A DNA stretch of 64,000 nucleotides, taken from positions 1-64,000 of the forward strand of contig CBDUXT010000001.1 of the NCBI GenBank assembly GCA_965371245.1, read 5' to 3'. Shown piece by piece: positions 26,058 through 34,100 of this stretch. The position numbers were made by a program, and so were the translations under genes. The notes under the pieces were generated by a model that made no database searches, was not told the origin of the DNA, and was given only the letters and a program-made list of their open reading frames with translations. How positions within the stretch are numbered: position 1 is the first letter of the stretch; every line of letters begins with the position of its first letter. The DNA is from CBDUXT01 sp965371245 (lineage in GTDB: Bacteria > Planctomycetota > Phycisphaerae > UBA1845).

Positions 26058-26732
26058 ATGACCACCCGATTCCTCGTCGTACCCGTAGCCGCCCTCGGCA
26101 TTCTCGGATCCTCGGTGTCGTGGAACGCGGCGCGCAAGGAAGGCAAAGGATCGGCCATCGCCGCCGCGCCGACAGCCGCAACGTATGCGGTCGCTCTGCA
26201 AGACTCCGCCTACACCTACGTCGGCTCCAAGAAGTGCAAGATCTGTCACATCAAGGAATACAAGAGCTGGGAGAAGAGCGAGATGGGCCAGGCGTTCGAA
26301 ACGCTCAAGCCCGGGAACGCCGCCGAAACCAAGAAAAAGTTCAACATCGACCTGAGCAAGGACTACACGACCGACGCGAACTGCCTGAAATGCCACACCA
26401 CGGGCTTCGGACTCCCCGGCGGATACGCGATCCCCGACCCCGACGACAAGAAGGCGGTCCGAAAAGCCAAAACGCTCGAGGGCGTCGGCTGCGAGTCTTG
26501 TCACGGTCCCGGAAGCGCGTGCATGGACGTGTTCAAAGACCTCTTCAGATCGAAGCGCAAGTACAACGTCGAAGAGCTCTATGCGGTCGGGCTCACGAAG
26601 ATCGGGGAGTCGACCTGCACGACCTGCCACAACGCCGAGAGCCCAACCATCAACCCGGACGACCCCTTTGACTACGAGAAACAGAAGGTCGAGGGCGTCC
26701 ACGACCGGTTCCCGCTCAAGCAGCGGCAGTAG
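26058..26732 (+). CDS. Tetraheme cytochrome c (c554-like), exported
   Basis: A 224-residue exported c-type cytochrome. Residues 1-24 are a signal-like hydrophobic segment (VVPVAALGILGSSVS). Four CxxCH heme sites follow: CKICH, CLKCH, CESCH and CTTCH. The context YVGSKKCKICHIKEYKSWEKSEMGQAFETLKP is typical of cytochrome c554-type multiheme proteins, with GVGCESCHGPGS a common third-heme context. Lysine content is high. Start follows GAGAGG. It should carry electrons in the periplasm; no oxidase or reductase partner is adjacent, so its redox partners are unknown. Its location between glycan genes looks incidental. Confidence 0.88.
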   Translation: MTTRFLVVPVAALGILGSSVSWNAARKEGKGSAIAAAPTAATYAVALQDSAYTYVGSKKCKICHIKEYKSWEKSEMGQAFETLKPGNAAETKKKFNIDLSKDYTTDANCLKCHTTGFGLPGGYAIPDPDDKKAVRKAKTLEGVGCESCHGPGSACMDVFKDLFRSKRKYNVEELYAVGLTKIGESTCTTCHNAESPTINPDDPFDYEKQKVEGVHDRFPLKQRQ

Positions 26733-27234
26733 CCGAACCTGCCGGCCCCCCGCGCCGCCTCCTTCGATTTCCGGGAATCCCTCGCCTGACCAGCTTGGCT
26801 TCGGACAGATAGTTCAGGATGTGAACCTTGTCTTGTCGCGCGATCGCGGGGCTTTCGATGAAGCCATTCAACCAGCGGCCTGGCGCTTGCACTTATCGGC
26901 ACGTGGCGTTCGTCCGGTCTTGGGCGCCAGGCCGATAAGCATTTGACATCGAAAGCGTTTCCCGGACCGTCGCACTATCGGAGCGCCCGTTGGCGCGGCG
27001 GCGGATCCTCGAAGTTGCACAAACCATTCCATTGACTCACGCGACAATTTCGCTAGACTGCGTGGTGGGTACGTACGCTTTTGGCTTCCGAGCAGCGCCA
27101 TGGTTCTCTGCGGAAGTCGATGAGCGCAAGCGGGTTTAGAGGGGCTCTTTCCCTCTTCGGCGGTTTCAACTCCGAGCGATCCAGCTTGCGCGCAACGGGA
27201 CCGGTGCCACACTCGGTCCTGGAGTTGGGGTTCC
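26733..27234. other. Intergenic region
   Basis: 502 bases holding the nested foldback element at 26851-26958. No coding frame supported. Confidence 0.5.
26851..26958. repeat. Nested foldback element
   Basis: Outer arms GCTTTCGATG (26851-26860) and CATCGAAAGC (26949-26958) are perfect 10-base complements. Inner arms GGCCTGGCGC (26877-26886) and GCGCCAGGCC (26934-26943) are also perfect. A further ACTTATCGGC/GCCGATAAGC pair overlaps. The spacing lets the whole 108 bases fold as one cruciform. No transposase or integrase is nearby. Confidence 0.75.
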
Positions 27235-28257
27235 ATGGACTGGGTCATTCTTGCCGGAACCGTCGGGGAAAACACCCCGTGGACGCGCGGGCTTCCTCGC
27301 CCACTCCTTCCGCTTCCAGGCACGACGCTTCTCAAATCGCTCCTGAGCAGTTTCCACAAGAGCGCCGCGGAGGGCACCTGCACGATCTGTGCGAATGGGC
27401 GGACACGGCGGATATCGGAACACGTTGTTCTCTACGAATCCAACCGCAAGCGCTACACGTTCCTGGAAGATCACCTTCCCCTTGGCACCGCCGGGTGCCT
27501 CAAGGCGTGTGAGCCGGGTCTCTCGGGACAGCCGATCCTCGTGGTTGGGGCGGCCGTCTGGTTCGAGGACGACCCCGCGTGGTTACTGCAGGAGCACCGG
27601 CGTCAGGGCAACACGCTGACGGTCTTCTGCACGCCGGGCGCAAGCGTCAAACACGCCGCTGGCGGGACGCTGCTTCGGCCGGCCGGCGTCTTTTGCTGCG
27701 ACCCCTCCGTGCTCCCACACATTCGCTCCTCGGGCTACTGGGATCTGAAAGAGCAACTCATCCCCGCGCTCCGACGGGCCGGTTTGCGCGTCGGCGCGGT
27801 GACGCTCAGCCGTCCCGCGAAAGAAGTATCGGACTGGGCAACCTATATCGAGGTTCTTGGCCGCTCGCTGCTGCCCGATTGGTTCGGTTCATCCGACTAC
27901 ACCCAGCTCGCACCGGGCATTTGGTGCGGTCGCGACGTGTACGTCGCGCCAACCGCGCGCATCGTTGGCCCCGCGGTTCTCGGCCACGGCTGCCGCATCG
28001 ATGACGGGGCCGTGATCATCGGACCGACCATGCTGGGTGATCAGTGCCGCGTCGAAAAGGACGCCTGGCTCATCCGGGCGGTTGCCCCGGCCGGTTCGCT
28101 GATTGAGACCGGGACGTCGGTTGTTGATCAATTCGTCTACACGCCGACGGAGTTCGTCTTGTCCGGACACCGTGAAGCAGACGAGGCGCCCACGCCCGCT
28201 CGTACCGAACCCGCCGGCTCATCGCGGTCGTCCGCTCCACGGAAGCTCTCGGCCTGA
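27235..28257 (+). CDS. Nucleotidyltransferase-like protein with left-handed beta-helix
   Basis: A 340-residue protein built like sugar-1-phosphate nucleotidyltransferases. The start DWVILAGTVGENTPWTRGLPRPLLPLPG follows the pattern ILAGG-x-GTRL...PKPLLP, but the signature G-x-G-T/S-R is altered, so activity is doubtful. The middle (QPILVVGAAVWFEDDP) fits the metal-binding strand region loosely. From about 220 the protein turns into a hexapeptide beta-helix (VYVAPTARIVGPAVLGHGCRIDDGAVIIGPTMLGDQC). The next gene is a sugar-phosphate transferase, so it may act on, or regulate supply of, the first sugar of a glycan. Confidence 0.7.
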   Translation: MDWVILAGTVGENTPWTRGLPRPLLPLPGTTLLKSLLSSFHKSAAEGTCTICANGRTRRISEHVVLYESNRKRYTFLEDHLPLGTAGCLKACEPGLSGQPILVVGAAVWFEDDPAWLLQEHRRQGNTLTVFCTPGASVKHAAGGTLLRPAGVFCCDPSVLPHIRSSGYWDLKEQLIPALRRAGLRVGAVTLSRPAKEVSDWATYIEVLGRSLLPDWFGSSDYTQLAPGIWCGRDVYVAPTARIVGPAVLGHGCRIDDGAVIIGPTMLGDQCRVEKDAWLIRAVAPAGSLIETGTSVVDQFVYTPTEFVLSGHREADEAPTPARTEPAGSSRSSAPRKLSA

Positions 28258-28696
28258 CTAACAACCGGTGCCCCCACCAACGCGCGACCGGCCGATATCA
28301 CCGCAATCATCGTCCGGCTCCTGGTACCGCTTCGGCGCAGGTCGGTGCTCTTTCGAGCCAACCGCTCCCGCAAGCTCGGTGCCATGGGCAAGCGTCAGCT
28401 TGCCCGTGACCTCCGGCCTTATAACAACGGCAAGACAAGTTTGCCCTTGCCACCCGCGAAAGCCATCAAACAACGTGCGACGAAGCTAGTCCCCCGACGC
28501 CACTCGTTCGATGGGTCGGGAGAAGCCAAGCCGAGCCCGGGAGGAAGCGACACGTCCCAGTCTGTTCCCGGTCAATCGTATACTTGGCTCACCAGGATTG
28601 TGTCCCTCCAGACGCCGACGAGAGGTCCGAAAACCATCCCGACGAGGCAGGCGAGCCTTCACGCCGGTTGTGCCGGAAACGCGGACGAGAAAAACG
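28258..28696. other. Intergenic region with a perfect hairpin
   Basis: GGGCAAGC-GTCA-GCTTGCCC at 28386-28405 is a perfect 8-bp stem, and a second half-copy (GGCAAGACAAGTTTGCCC) follows about 25 bases on. This could be a terminator for the upstream gene or a dispersed repeat. No gene supported. Confidence 0.5.
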
Positions 28697-30190
28697 ATGC
28701 TGCTGATCCATTTCGACTCGTCGGCCGTACCGACGGATGCCGCCTTCGGTGAGGGTGATTCGAACCCAGAGGGGCAAGACCGCGCACACCTTGTGCAGTT
28801 GTTGCGCCGTTGGCCTGGGCAGAACGCGCGCCACGTCTTTGCGCTCCTCCCGGAACACCTTCGAGAGAGTTCCAGTCGATTCATCGACTCCCTCGGATCG
28901 ATTGCCCCGATCTGGTACGCACCCGACGGTATTGCCGAGCTTCCCTCCGCGCCGACCAAGCGGCCCGTCTGGATCGTGAACGGCGGTCGCCTGCCGATCA
29001 TCGATTGGGCGGCCGCAAGAACCGAGCGCGGGAAAAGCAACGCCGACGTCCTGATCTTTGGAACCGCAGGTGGGGACGCCGGCCCGCGCTATCCGGAGAC
29101 CGTTGTCGTCGGCGAGCACGGCCAGGTAGACGGTGTTCAGCGCCATTACTGCGACTCGCCGGGCTTCGCCGACATGGGGTGCGGCGACGCCGTCTTGCTC
29201 GCATCCGACCCCGACAACGCTACGTCTGTCGTTAATCATGTGTTGATGCGTGGCTGGGGACTTGAGAGCGTCGGGGCGCTCACGCGACGGCTCGGTGTGC
29301 GCTGGTCGGCGACTCCGTGCGTGACGTCCGACTTGGTGTCACCCACTCCCAGCACCGTGTTCGGCGGAATCGAAACAGCCTTCCCCTCGCGCAACGGCAA
29401 CCGGGGCGCCCGCTCGGAGCGTAACGGAAAAACCAACGGCTCGGCTGCGAGTCGTGTCGATCCGGTCGCGCGGCACCCGACGCTCGCGGCCTATCTCCTT
29501 GCAAAGCGCACGATCGACGTCGTTGCGGCCACGGCGGGGCTCGTCTTTCTGTCGCCGGTCCTCGCGGGCGTCGCGTTGTTGGTGAAGCTCACGTCGCCAG
29601 GCCCGGTCCTCTTCGCGGACAAGCGCCAGGGTTTGGGCGGCAAAGAGTTTCGCTGCTGGAAGTTTCGGTCCATGCGGGTCGGGGCCGACAAACTGCAGGA
29701 TGAACTCCGCCAACAGAACGAGGTGGACGGTCCACAGTTCAAGATCGACCGGGACCCCAGGCTCACCCCCATCGGCGGGTGGTTGCGACGAACGAACCTC
29801 GATGAGCTGCCGCAGCTCTTCAACGTGCTCGTCGGAACGATGTCCCTGGTCGGTCCGAGGCCCTCGCCCGACAAAGAGAACCAGTTCTGCCCGGCCTGGC
29901 GACGTACACGCCTCTCGATCAAACCCGGGATCACCGGCTTGTGGCAGGTGCTGAGGATGCGAGAAGGAGGCTCGGATTTCCAAGAGTGGATCTACTACGA
30001 TGTCGAGTACGCCCGACACCGCTCGCTCTGGCTGGACGCCTGGATTCTTCTCTACACCCCGCTGTCGATGGTCGCGCATAGAAAGCTCGATGGCTTCGCG
30101 CGAAGGCTTGAGCGTCACGGTATCTGCATGCACTCCGGCCGCCTCGACACGACCAAGTACGATCTTCACCCGCCTGATTCAACGAGCTGA
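28697..30190 (+). CDS. Initiating sugar-phosphate transferase (WbaP/WcaJ-type PGT)
   Basis: A 497-residue membrane-associated phosphoglycosyl transferase that should attach the first sugar phosphate to undecaprenyl phosphate. The first 250 residues are an unfamiliar soluble domain. From about 263 comes the catalytic module: LLAKRTIDVVAATAGLVFLSPV (re-entrant helix), KRQGLGGKEFRCWKFRSMR, the DE-type motif in RRTNLDELPQLFNVL, VGPRPSPDKE and KPGITGLWQVL. The WbaP-type polytopic N-terminus is missing, so it is closer to minimal PGTs with an added domain. I chose ATG 28697; an upstream ATG at 28511 would add 62 poorly conserved residues. It follows the nucleotidyltransferase-like gene. Confidence 0.85.
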   Translation: MLLIHFDSSAVPTDAAFGEGDSNPEGQDRAHLVQLLRRWPGQNARHVFALLPEHLRESSSRFIDSLGSIAPIWYAPDGIAELPSAPTKRPVWIVNGGRLPIIDWAAARTERGKSNADVLIFGTAGGDAGPRYPETVVVGEHGQVDGVQRHYCDSPGFADMGCGDAVLLASDPDNATSVVNHVLMRGWGLESVGALTRRLGVRWSATPCVTSDLVSPTPSTVFGGIETAFPSRNGNRGARSERNGKTNGSAASRVDPVARHPTLAAYLLAKRTIDVVAATAGLVFLSPVLAGVALLVKLTSPGPVLFADKRQGLGGKEFRCWKFRSMRVGADKLQDELRQQNEVDGPQFKIDRDPRLTPIGGWLRRTNLDELPQLFNVLVGTMSLVGPRPSPDKENQFCPAWRRTRLSIKPGITGLWQVLRMREGGSDFQEWIYYDVEYARHRSLWLDAWILLYTPLSMVAHRKLDGFARRLERHGICMHSGRLDTTKYDLHPPDSTS

Positions 30191-30213
30191 TCGCTGTTTG
30201 CGAAAAGCCATGC

Positions 30214-30228
30214 CGGGTCGATGACCCG
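30214..30228. terminator. Small hairpin between convergent genes
   Basis: CGGGTC-GAT-GACCCG, a perfect 6-bp stem between the ends of two convergent genes (30190 and 30240). No T tract follows on either strand, so intrinsic termination is uncertain. Confidence 0.3.
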
Positions 30229-30239
30229 ACCTACCGGGC

Positions 30240-30362
30240 TCATTTCCGAGCGATGCGTTTGATGACGATGACAAGCAAGCCCACGCACGCGAGCGCGAGC
30301 GCGGCGAAGATCCTTGTCCAGTCAACCACCAGAACCACGGCGGCGGTCATGCCCCATGCCAT
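30240..30362 (-). CDS. Small single-helix membrane protein (40 residues)
   Basis: Encodes MAWGMTAAVVLVVDWTRIFA followed by ALALACVGLLVIVIKRIARK: one strongly hydrophobic helix and a basic end. It is the last frame of the overlapping zinc-ribbon operon; a second in-frame ATG (30350) overlaps the upstream stop as ATGA, the same coupling used along the operon. GGAAGG precedes the first ATG. Too short to classify; it may be a real microprotein or a remnant of a paralogue's membrane segment. Confidence 0.45.
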   Translation of the reverse strand: MAWGMTAAVVLVVDWTRIFAALALACVGLLVIVIKRIARK

Positions 30363-30841
30363 TGCTTGAGTCCTTCCTTCCGTCTGTGAGCACCGATTTT
30401 CGAGCCGCACTCAGGACAAGTGCCCGTCACGTTGCCAGTGAGGTCGTACGAACACTTGAGACACAAGCCCTTTCGGCGACGACGCCAACGACGCAACGGG
30501 GCACGGACGAGGACGATAGCCGGGTAGGCGGCGAAAAGGACACATGGAAAATACAGTGGGATTCCAAGCTCGAACTGCATTTTCCGGCTGATGGGTTGTT
30601 GTCCAGGATTCTTGAGTAGATAGAAACCAGCGAACTCCGATCGCCGTTCGAGATAACTCAATGTTGCTCCGCCACCAAGGTATATGACGTCAAGGCGTCC
30701 ATCCGTCAGGCGAATCCCCATCGCATACGACGCCGGTTCGTGTATCGGGACACGCCACAGAAACTCGGATTGAGACGACCAGAGTGTGCCGATCCCCACC
30801 GCCGCCAGCGTCAGCCCCACGATGATGATCTGGCGGATCAT
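30347..30841 (-). CDS. Zinc-ribbon membrane protein, operon member 6
   Basis: A 164-residue paralogue. MIRQIIIVGLTLAAVGIGTLW is the first membrane helix, a variable extracytoplasmic region follows, the second helix is IPLYFPCVLFAAYPAIVLV, then RAPLRRWRRRRKG and a zinc ribbon CLKCSYDLTGNVTGTCPECG with all four cysteines. Topology places the ribbon in the cytoplasm next to an arginine-rich juxtamembrane stretch. Unlike its sisters it extends past the ribbon (SKIGAHRRKEGLKQWHGA). Its ATG overlaps the stop of the gene before it. Function of this planctomycete family is unknown. Confidence 0.75.
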   Translation of the reverse strand: MIRQIIIVGLTLAAVGIGTLWSSQSEFLWRVPIHEPASYAMGIRLTDGRLDVIYLGGGATLSYLERRSEFAGFYLLKNPGQQPISRKMQFELGIPLYFPCVLFAAYPAIVLVRAPLRRWRRRRKGLCLKCSYDLTGNVTGTCPECGSKIGAHRRKEGLKQWHGA

Positions 30842-31218
30842 GGTTGCTCAATCTCCAAACCGCATTCCGAACACACCCCCGTCACGTTGCCGGTTAGGTC
30901 ATAGCCGCAATCAACGCAGAGGCCTTGTTCTCTGCGTCGGCGGCGACGGCGTCGCTCCTGGATTCTCAGAAGCGCGTAAAACGGGAAGGCTCCGAAGAGG
31001 AGGCACGGGAACCAAGCGGGGAAGCGCAAGATTAGGTAGCCAGACCAGGCGACGAGAAACGGGCGGCCGACACGGAACTCCACTTGGACCAGACCCAAAT
31101 CAAGGTCGAACCTCCACACGGGGCCGTAGCCAGCGTGCATCGCATAATGCCAGAAACACACATACACCGACCAAACCGTCGCGAGCGTGAGAACGGCGAT
31201 GATGGCCCTGCGGATCAT
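30838..31218 (-). CDS. Zinc-ribbon membrane protein, operon member 5
   Basis: The shortest intact paralogue, 126 residues. The order is helix 1 (MIRRAIIAVLTLATVWSVYV), a brief outer region (WRFDLDLGLVQVEFRVG), helix 2 (LILRFPAWFPCLLFGAFPF), an arginine run (IQERRRRRRRREQG), and an intact ribbon CVDCGYDLTGNVTGVCSECG ending LEIEQP. Start and stop both overlap neighbouring frames by four bases (ATGA), indicating translational coupling. The reduced outer domain suggests that region is the variable, possibly ligand-facing, part. Function unknown. Confidence 0.75.
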   Translation of the reverse strand: MIRRAIIAVLTLATVWSVYVCFWHYAMHAGYGPVWRFDLDLGLVQVEFRVGRPFLVAWSGYLILRFPAWFPCLLFGAFPFYALLRIQERRRRRRRREQGLCVDCGYDLTGNVTGVCSECGLEIEQP

Positions 31219-31334
31219 GGCTGCTCAATCTCGGCACCGCACTCCGAACACACGCCGGACTCGTTGCCCGGCAGATCGTACCCACAAGCGGCGCAGAGGT
31301 CCTTCCGCCGTCGCCGCCAACTCCACAGAACGCA
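31215..31334 (-). pseudogene. Remnant C-terminus of a zinc-ribbon paralogue
   Basis: Encodes WSWRRRRKDLCAACGYDLPG followed by NESGVCSECGAEIEQP and a stop that overlaps the next gene by ATGA, exactly like the intact paralogues. There is no start codon and no membrane helix upstream; instead the frame is preceded directly by the TGA of the 355-residue gene at 31335-32399, in the same phase. The 5' part of a paralogue was probably lost when the larger gene came to sit here. Confidence 0.7.
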
Positions 31335-32399
31335 TCAGTCAACGCGAGGGACCGACACATGCTCCGCGAGTTCTTGCCTGCTTTCCGAGTAGAGCCACAC
31401 CCGTTCCCACGAACCGCCGATCCCCGTCCAGCCATGGAACGTCAAGTACGCAAGCAGTGGTACCAGGTCGGCGTGTTGATCCTCCAGGTCGGCCACCGCG
31501 ATCCCGCTATCGCGCTTGAGCAGCGACCGCGTGATCCTCGCAACGCTCGATCGATCGACACCTCCAACCGCCCGCGCAAGCTTCAAACGGCGCAGCCCAC
31601 CAAGGACCAGGCGAGGCCCGACGAGAAACCACTCGACAAACAGCGACGACGTCGCCCGCCGATTCGCCGCTATCGCGCCCATCGCGAACAATTCGCGCCC
31701 CATTCCATAACGAAACATCGCGCCTCGCTGCGCGCTCACGTCCGTCTCGTCCAGCACCGAGGCCAAGTACCGCCCGCGCGTTCGCATCTCCAGGTGATAA
31801 AGTAGCGGGAGGCATACGATTGTCATCCAAACAAACAGTCCTATCCACGAGACGTTCGTGTCAGGACGGTCCGAGCCCCACCAAAAGACGAACGCCAGCC
31901 AAAACATGGTCGCGATCACAACCGGCCCCAGCAGAGAAACCGGGAACCCAAATACAACCATCGCTCGCGATCCGCGCCGATGCGATCGCTCCCGTTCGAC
32001 GAGCACGTCCGCGATGGCCTGCACGTCGTCCATGCCGCACTCGGGACATCGCCGACCCGCGCTCGCGCGAAGGTCGTATCCGCACCGCTGACAACACACG
32101 AACCCTTCACGTCGCAACTGTCGCCACAACAGGTGAGTAACCGAGCGCCTCAGCAACAGGGGCAACACGCACGCCGCCAGCAATCCGTATACACATGTAA
32201 ACGCGATCGCCAAGGCGAGTCCGCCCATAAGCAACGAGTAGAACAAGAGCACGGCGAAGACAACGACGACCACGGCCCCCGCGGGCGTCTTTCGCAGATC
32301 GAGTATCGCCCAAGTAAGCGCCCGCCACGCAGTCTCCTCGTCCCCGCATCGTGCCAGATCAGGAAAGAGCTTGTCGCGCCACGTGCCTAGTGCGCTCAT
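31335..32399 (-). CDS. Larger polytopic membrane protein with internal zinc ribbon
   Basis: A 354-residue protein in the same overlapping operon but of different build. Two helices (GAVVVVVFAVLLFYSLLM; LAIAFTCVYGLLAACVLPLLL) are followed by a ribbon FVCCQRCGYDLRASAGRRCPECGMDD at about 104-128, then two more helices (FPVSLLGPVVIATMFWLAFVFWW; WIGLFVWMTIVCLPLLYHL) and a soluble C-terminus of about 150 residues. Start ATG 32399 overlaps the previous stop as ATGA; upstream extension to 32783 is antisense-like and rejected. Because ribbon and helices match the small paralogues, a shared complex or substrate is possible. Function unknown. Confidence 0.75.
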   Translation of the reverse strand: MSALGTWRDKLFPDLARCGDEETAWRALTWAILDLRKTPAGAVVVVVFAVLLFYSLLMGGLALAIAFTCVYGLLAACVLPLLLRRSVTHLLWRQLRREGFVCCQRCGYDLRASAGRRCPECGMDDVQAIADVLVERERSHRRGSRAMVVFGFPVSLLGPVVIATMFWLAFVFWWGSDRPDTNVSWIGLFVWMTIVCLPLLYHLEMRTRGRYLASVLDETDVSAQRGAMFRYGMGRELFAMGAIAANRRATSSLFVEWFLVGPRLVLGGLRRLKLARAVGGVDRSSVARITRSLLKRDSGIAVADLEDQHADLVPLLAYLTFHGWTGIGGSWERVWLYSESRQELAEHVSVPRVD

Positions 32400-32896
32400 A
32401 TACGCCTTCCACCCTCCGAACACACGCCCGTCACGTTGCCCGTCAGATCGTACGAGCACTTGAGGCACAAGCCCTTTCGGTGACGGCGCCAACGGCGCAA
32501 CGGGCCTCGGACGAGGGCGATGGAGGGGTAGGCTCCGAAGAGGACGCATGGAAACCAAGCGGGGAAAGCCACGCCGAGGCGCTTTGTGCCCGCCGTCCAG
32601 TAGACCTCGAATCGCCCTCCGAGCCAAGACCATGAATGCATGCCGCCCCGCCGAAGCATAGTTTGCATGCGGACATAGGGGCTCGCGCCTTGCCGATGGA
32701 CGAAGCATCGCCCTCTGGTCACTCTGATCCAGAGCGTTGCACGATCCTCCAGATCGAACTGGCGCTTTTCGTGACCGATCCAAACTTCCATCGACCCAAC
32801 AGTCGCGTGCGGAAGGGCACCGTAGCTAGCGCCCCACACACCCACCGACGCAACCGTCGCGAGCGTGAGAACGACGATGATGGCCTTGCGTATCAT
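32396..32896 (-). CDS. Zinc-ribbon membrane protein with a lost cysteine, operon member 3
   Basis: A 166-residue paralogue with helix 1 (MIRKAIIVVLTLATVASVGVW), a longer outer region (EVWIGHEKRQFDLEDRATLWI), helix 2 (AFPAWFPCVLFGAYPSIALV) and RGPLRRWRRHRKG. The ribbon reads CLKCSYDLTGNVTGVCSEGG: the fourth cysteine is glycine, so the zinc site has only three cysteines. The protein also ends right after (RRI). Flanking ATGA overlaps are kept, so the gene is still coupled in the operon. It may be degenerating or use another ligand. Confidence 0.75.
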   Translation of the reverse strand: MIRKAIIVVLTLATVASVGVWGASYGALPHATVGSMEVWIGHEKRQFDLEDRATLWIRVTRGRCFVHRQGASPYVRMQTMLRRGGMHSWSWLGGRFEVYWTAGTKRLGVAFPAWFPCVLFGAYPSIALVRGPLRRWRRHRKGLCLKCSYDLTGNVTGVCSEGGRRI

Positions 32897-33459
32897 GGCT
32901 CTTCGATCCTTTCACCACACTCGGAACAGACGCCGGATTCGTTGCCCGTCAGGTTGTAGCCGCAATCGAGGCAAAGGCCTCGCTCACGGCGTCGGCGGCG
33001 ACGCCAGCGGCGAAGCGGACCACGGATGAACGCGATAGTTGGGTATCCGGCGAAAATCAAGAAGGAGAATCCACGAGGTATGACGAGCGCACGCAGGAAA
33101 ACGTGGCTTGGGGGAATGTCATCCACTCGAACGACTCTCGCAATCCGCCCACCTGGTTGGAGCATCGGGCTAACGCAGATCCCGTGAAACCACGGCTCGC
33201 CCTCCTCGTTGAAGGCACCGTCCAGTTGACCGTACAAACGCAGGTAGCCCACCGACGAGTACCACGATGTCGATACAGCGTAAATGAATCCGTAGGAACC
33301 GTTCTCTAGTGACCGTCCAAGGGACACACGTACCGGGCATGGTAGTCGCAGCCGAACCGATGTCCGCATCGGACATGACTGTGCCTTGCTAAGTACCTCG
33401 ACTGCAACCGTCGCAACAGCGGCGAGAATCAGAATCCCGATTATCGCCTTGCGGATCAT
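32893..33459 (-). CDS. Zinc-ribbon membrane protein, operon member 2
   Basis: A 188-residue paralogue, the longest of the small ones. Helix 1 is MIRKAIIGILILAAVATVAV; the outer region is about 100 residues (RVSLGRSLENGSYGFIYAVS; DDIPPSHVF). Helix 2 is ALVIPRGFSFLIFAGYPTIAF, followed by RGPLRRWRRRRRRERG and an intact ribbon CLDCGYNLTGNESGVCSECG, ending ERIEEP. Start ATG 33459 overlaps the upstream stop as ATGA; five codons further upstream exist but are not needed. Function unknown. Confidence 0.75.
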   Translation of the reverse strand: MIRKAIIGILILAAVATVAVEVLSKAQSCPMRTSVRLRLPCPVRVSLGRSLENGSYGFIYAVSTSWYSSVGYLRLYGQLDGAFNEEGEPWFHGICVSPMLQPGGRIARVVRVDDIPPSHVFLRALVIPRGFSFLIFAGYPTIAFIRGPLRRWRRRRRRERGLCLDCGYNLTGNESGVCSECGERIEEP

Positions 33460-33890
33460 ATCGGCTTCCCGCATTCAGGGCAGACGCCCGACTCGTTGCC
33501 CGTCAGATCGTACGAGCACTTGAGGCACAAACCCCTTCGACGACGACGCCAGCGGCGCAACGGGATCATCCCGAGTGTGAAGAGTGGGTAGGCTCCGAAG
33601 ATCGCGCACGGGACCCAGGCAGGAAAGCCCAAGGCTAGGTAGTTACCCGACCAGGCGATCATAAACCGCCCGCCGAGCCATCTACGCACGTTCGGAACGC
33701 GGTTACGGTTCGCCGGCTGCGATGGTGATATGGCGAGAAACTCAAGGCCTGTTACCGCTACAAAACTGAAGCCCGTACGCCCGAGGTCTACCCTGTCGCC
33801 GAGGCCTCCACCAATGTGGCTGGCGACCCACACCCACACCGACCCAACCGTCGCGAGCGTGAGAACGGTGATGATTGCCTTCCGGACCAT
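33456..33890 (-). CDS. Zinc-ribbon membrane protein, operon member 1
   Basis: First gene of the array, 144 residues. MVRKAIITVLTLATVGSVWVW is helix 1; the outer region has about 50 residues; ALGFPAWVPCAIFGAYPLFTL is helix 2, followed by RRWRRRRRG and the ribbon CLKCSYDLTGNESGVCPECG with four cysteines. The region upstream (33891-34100) would hold the operon promoter, but I see no clear -35/-10. Helix 1 DNA is nearly identical in several members (GCGAGCGTGAGAACG repeated), a sign of recent duplication or gene conversion. Confidence 0.78.
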   Translation of the reverse strand: MVRKAIITVLTLATVGSVWVWVASHIGGGLGDRVDLGRTGFSFVAVTGLEFLAISPSQPANRNRVPNVRRWLGGRFMIAWSGNYLALGFPAWVPCAIFGAYPLFTLGMIPLRRWRRRRRGLCLKCSYDLTGNESGVCPECGKPI

Positions 33891-34100
33891 CGCTACATTA
33901 TAGCCACGCGGCGACGGCCGGTGAACGTCGCGTCAGCCAAAGAGGGATGCCGAAACAGTACTAGCAGCTTGGTCGCGGTCCTGCTCCGGGCCCGATGGGA
34001 CATCCCCGGTCGTCGCCTACGTCGAGAAGGGCGTCGCCGAGGCCATGTTCGAGGCCGCCCGGGCCGAAGCCCGCGGCTCGGGACAAGGGGCGGCAAGGGA

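Noticed and set aside
26851..26958. Integron attC site
   Set aside because: No GTTRRRY/RYYYAAC core sites and no integrase; only the cruciform shape is similar.
31332..31340. A second selenocysteine candidate at the TGA ending the larger membrane protein
   Set aside because: No cysteine is expected there in any family, the protein is complete before it, and no SECIS-like hairpin with correct spacing is evident.
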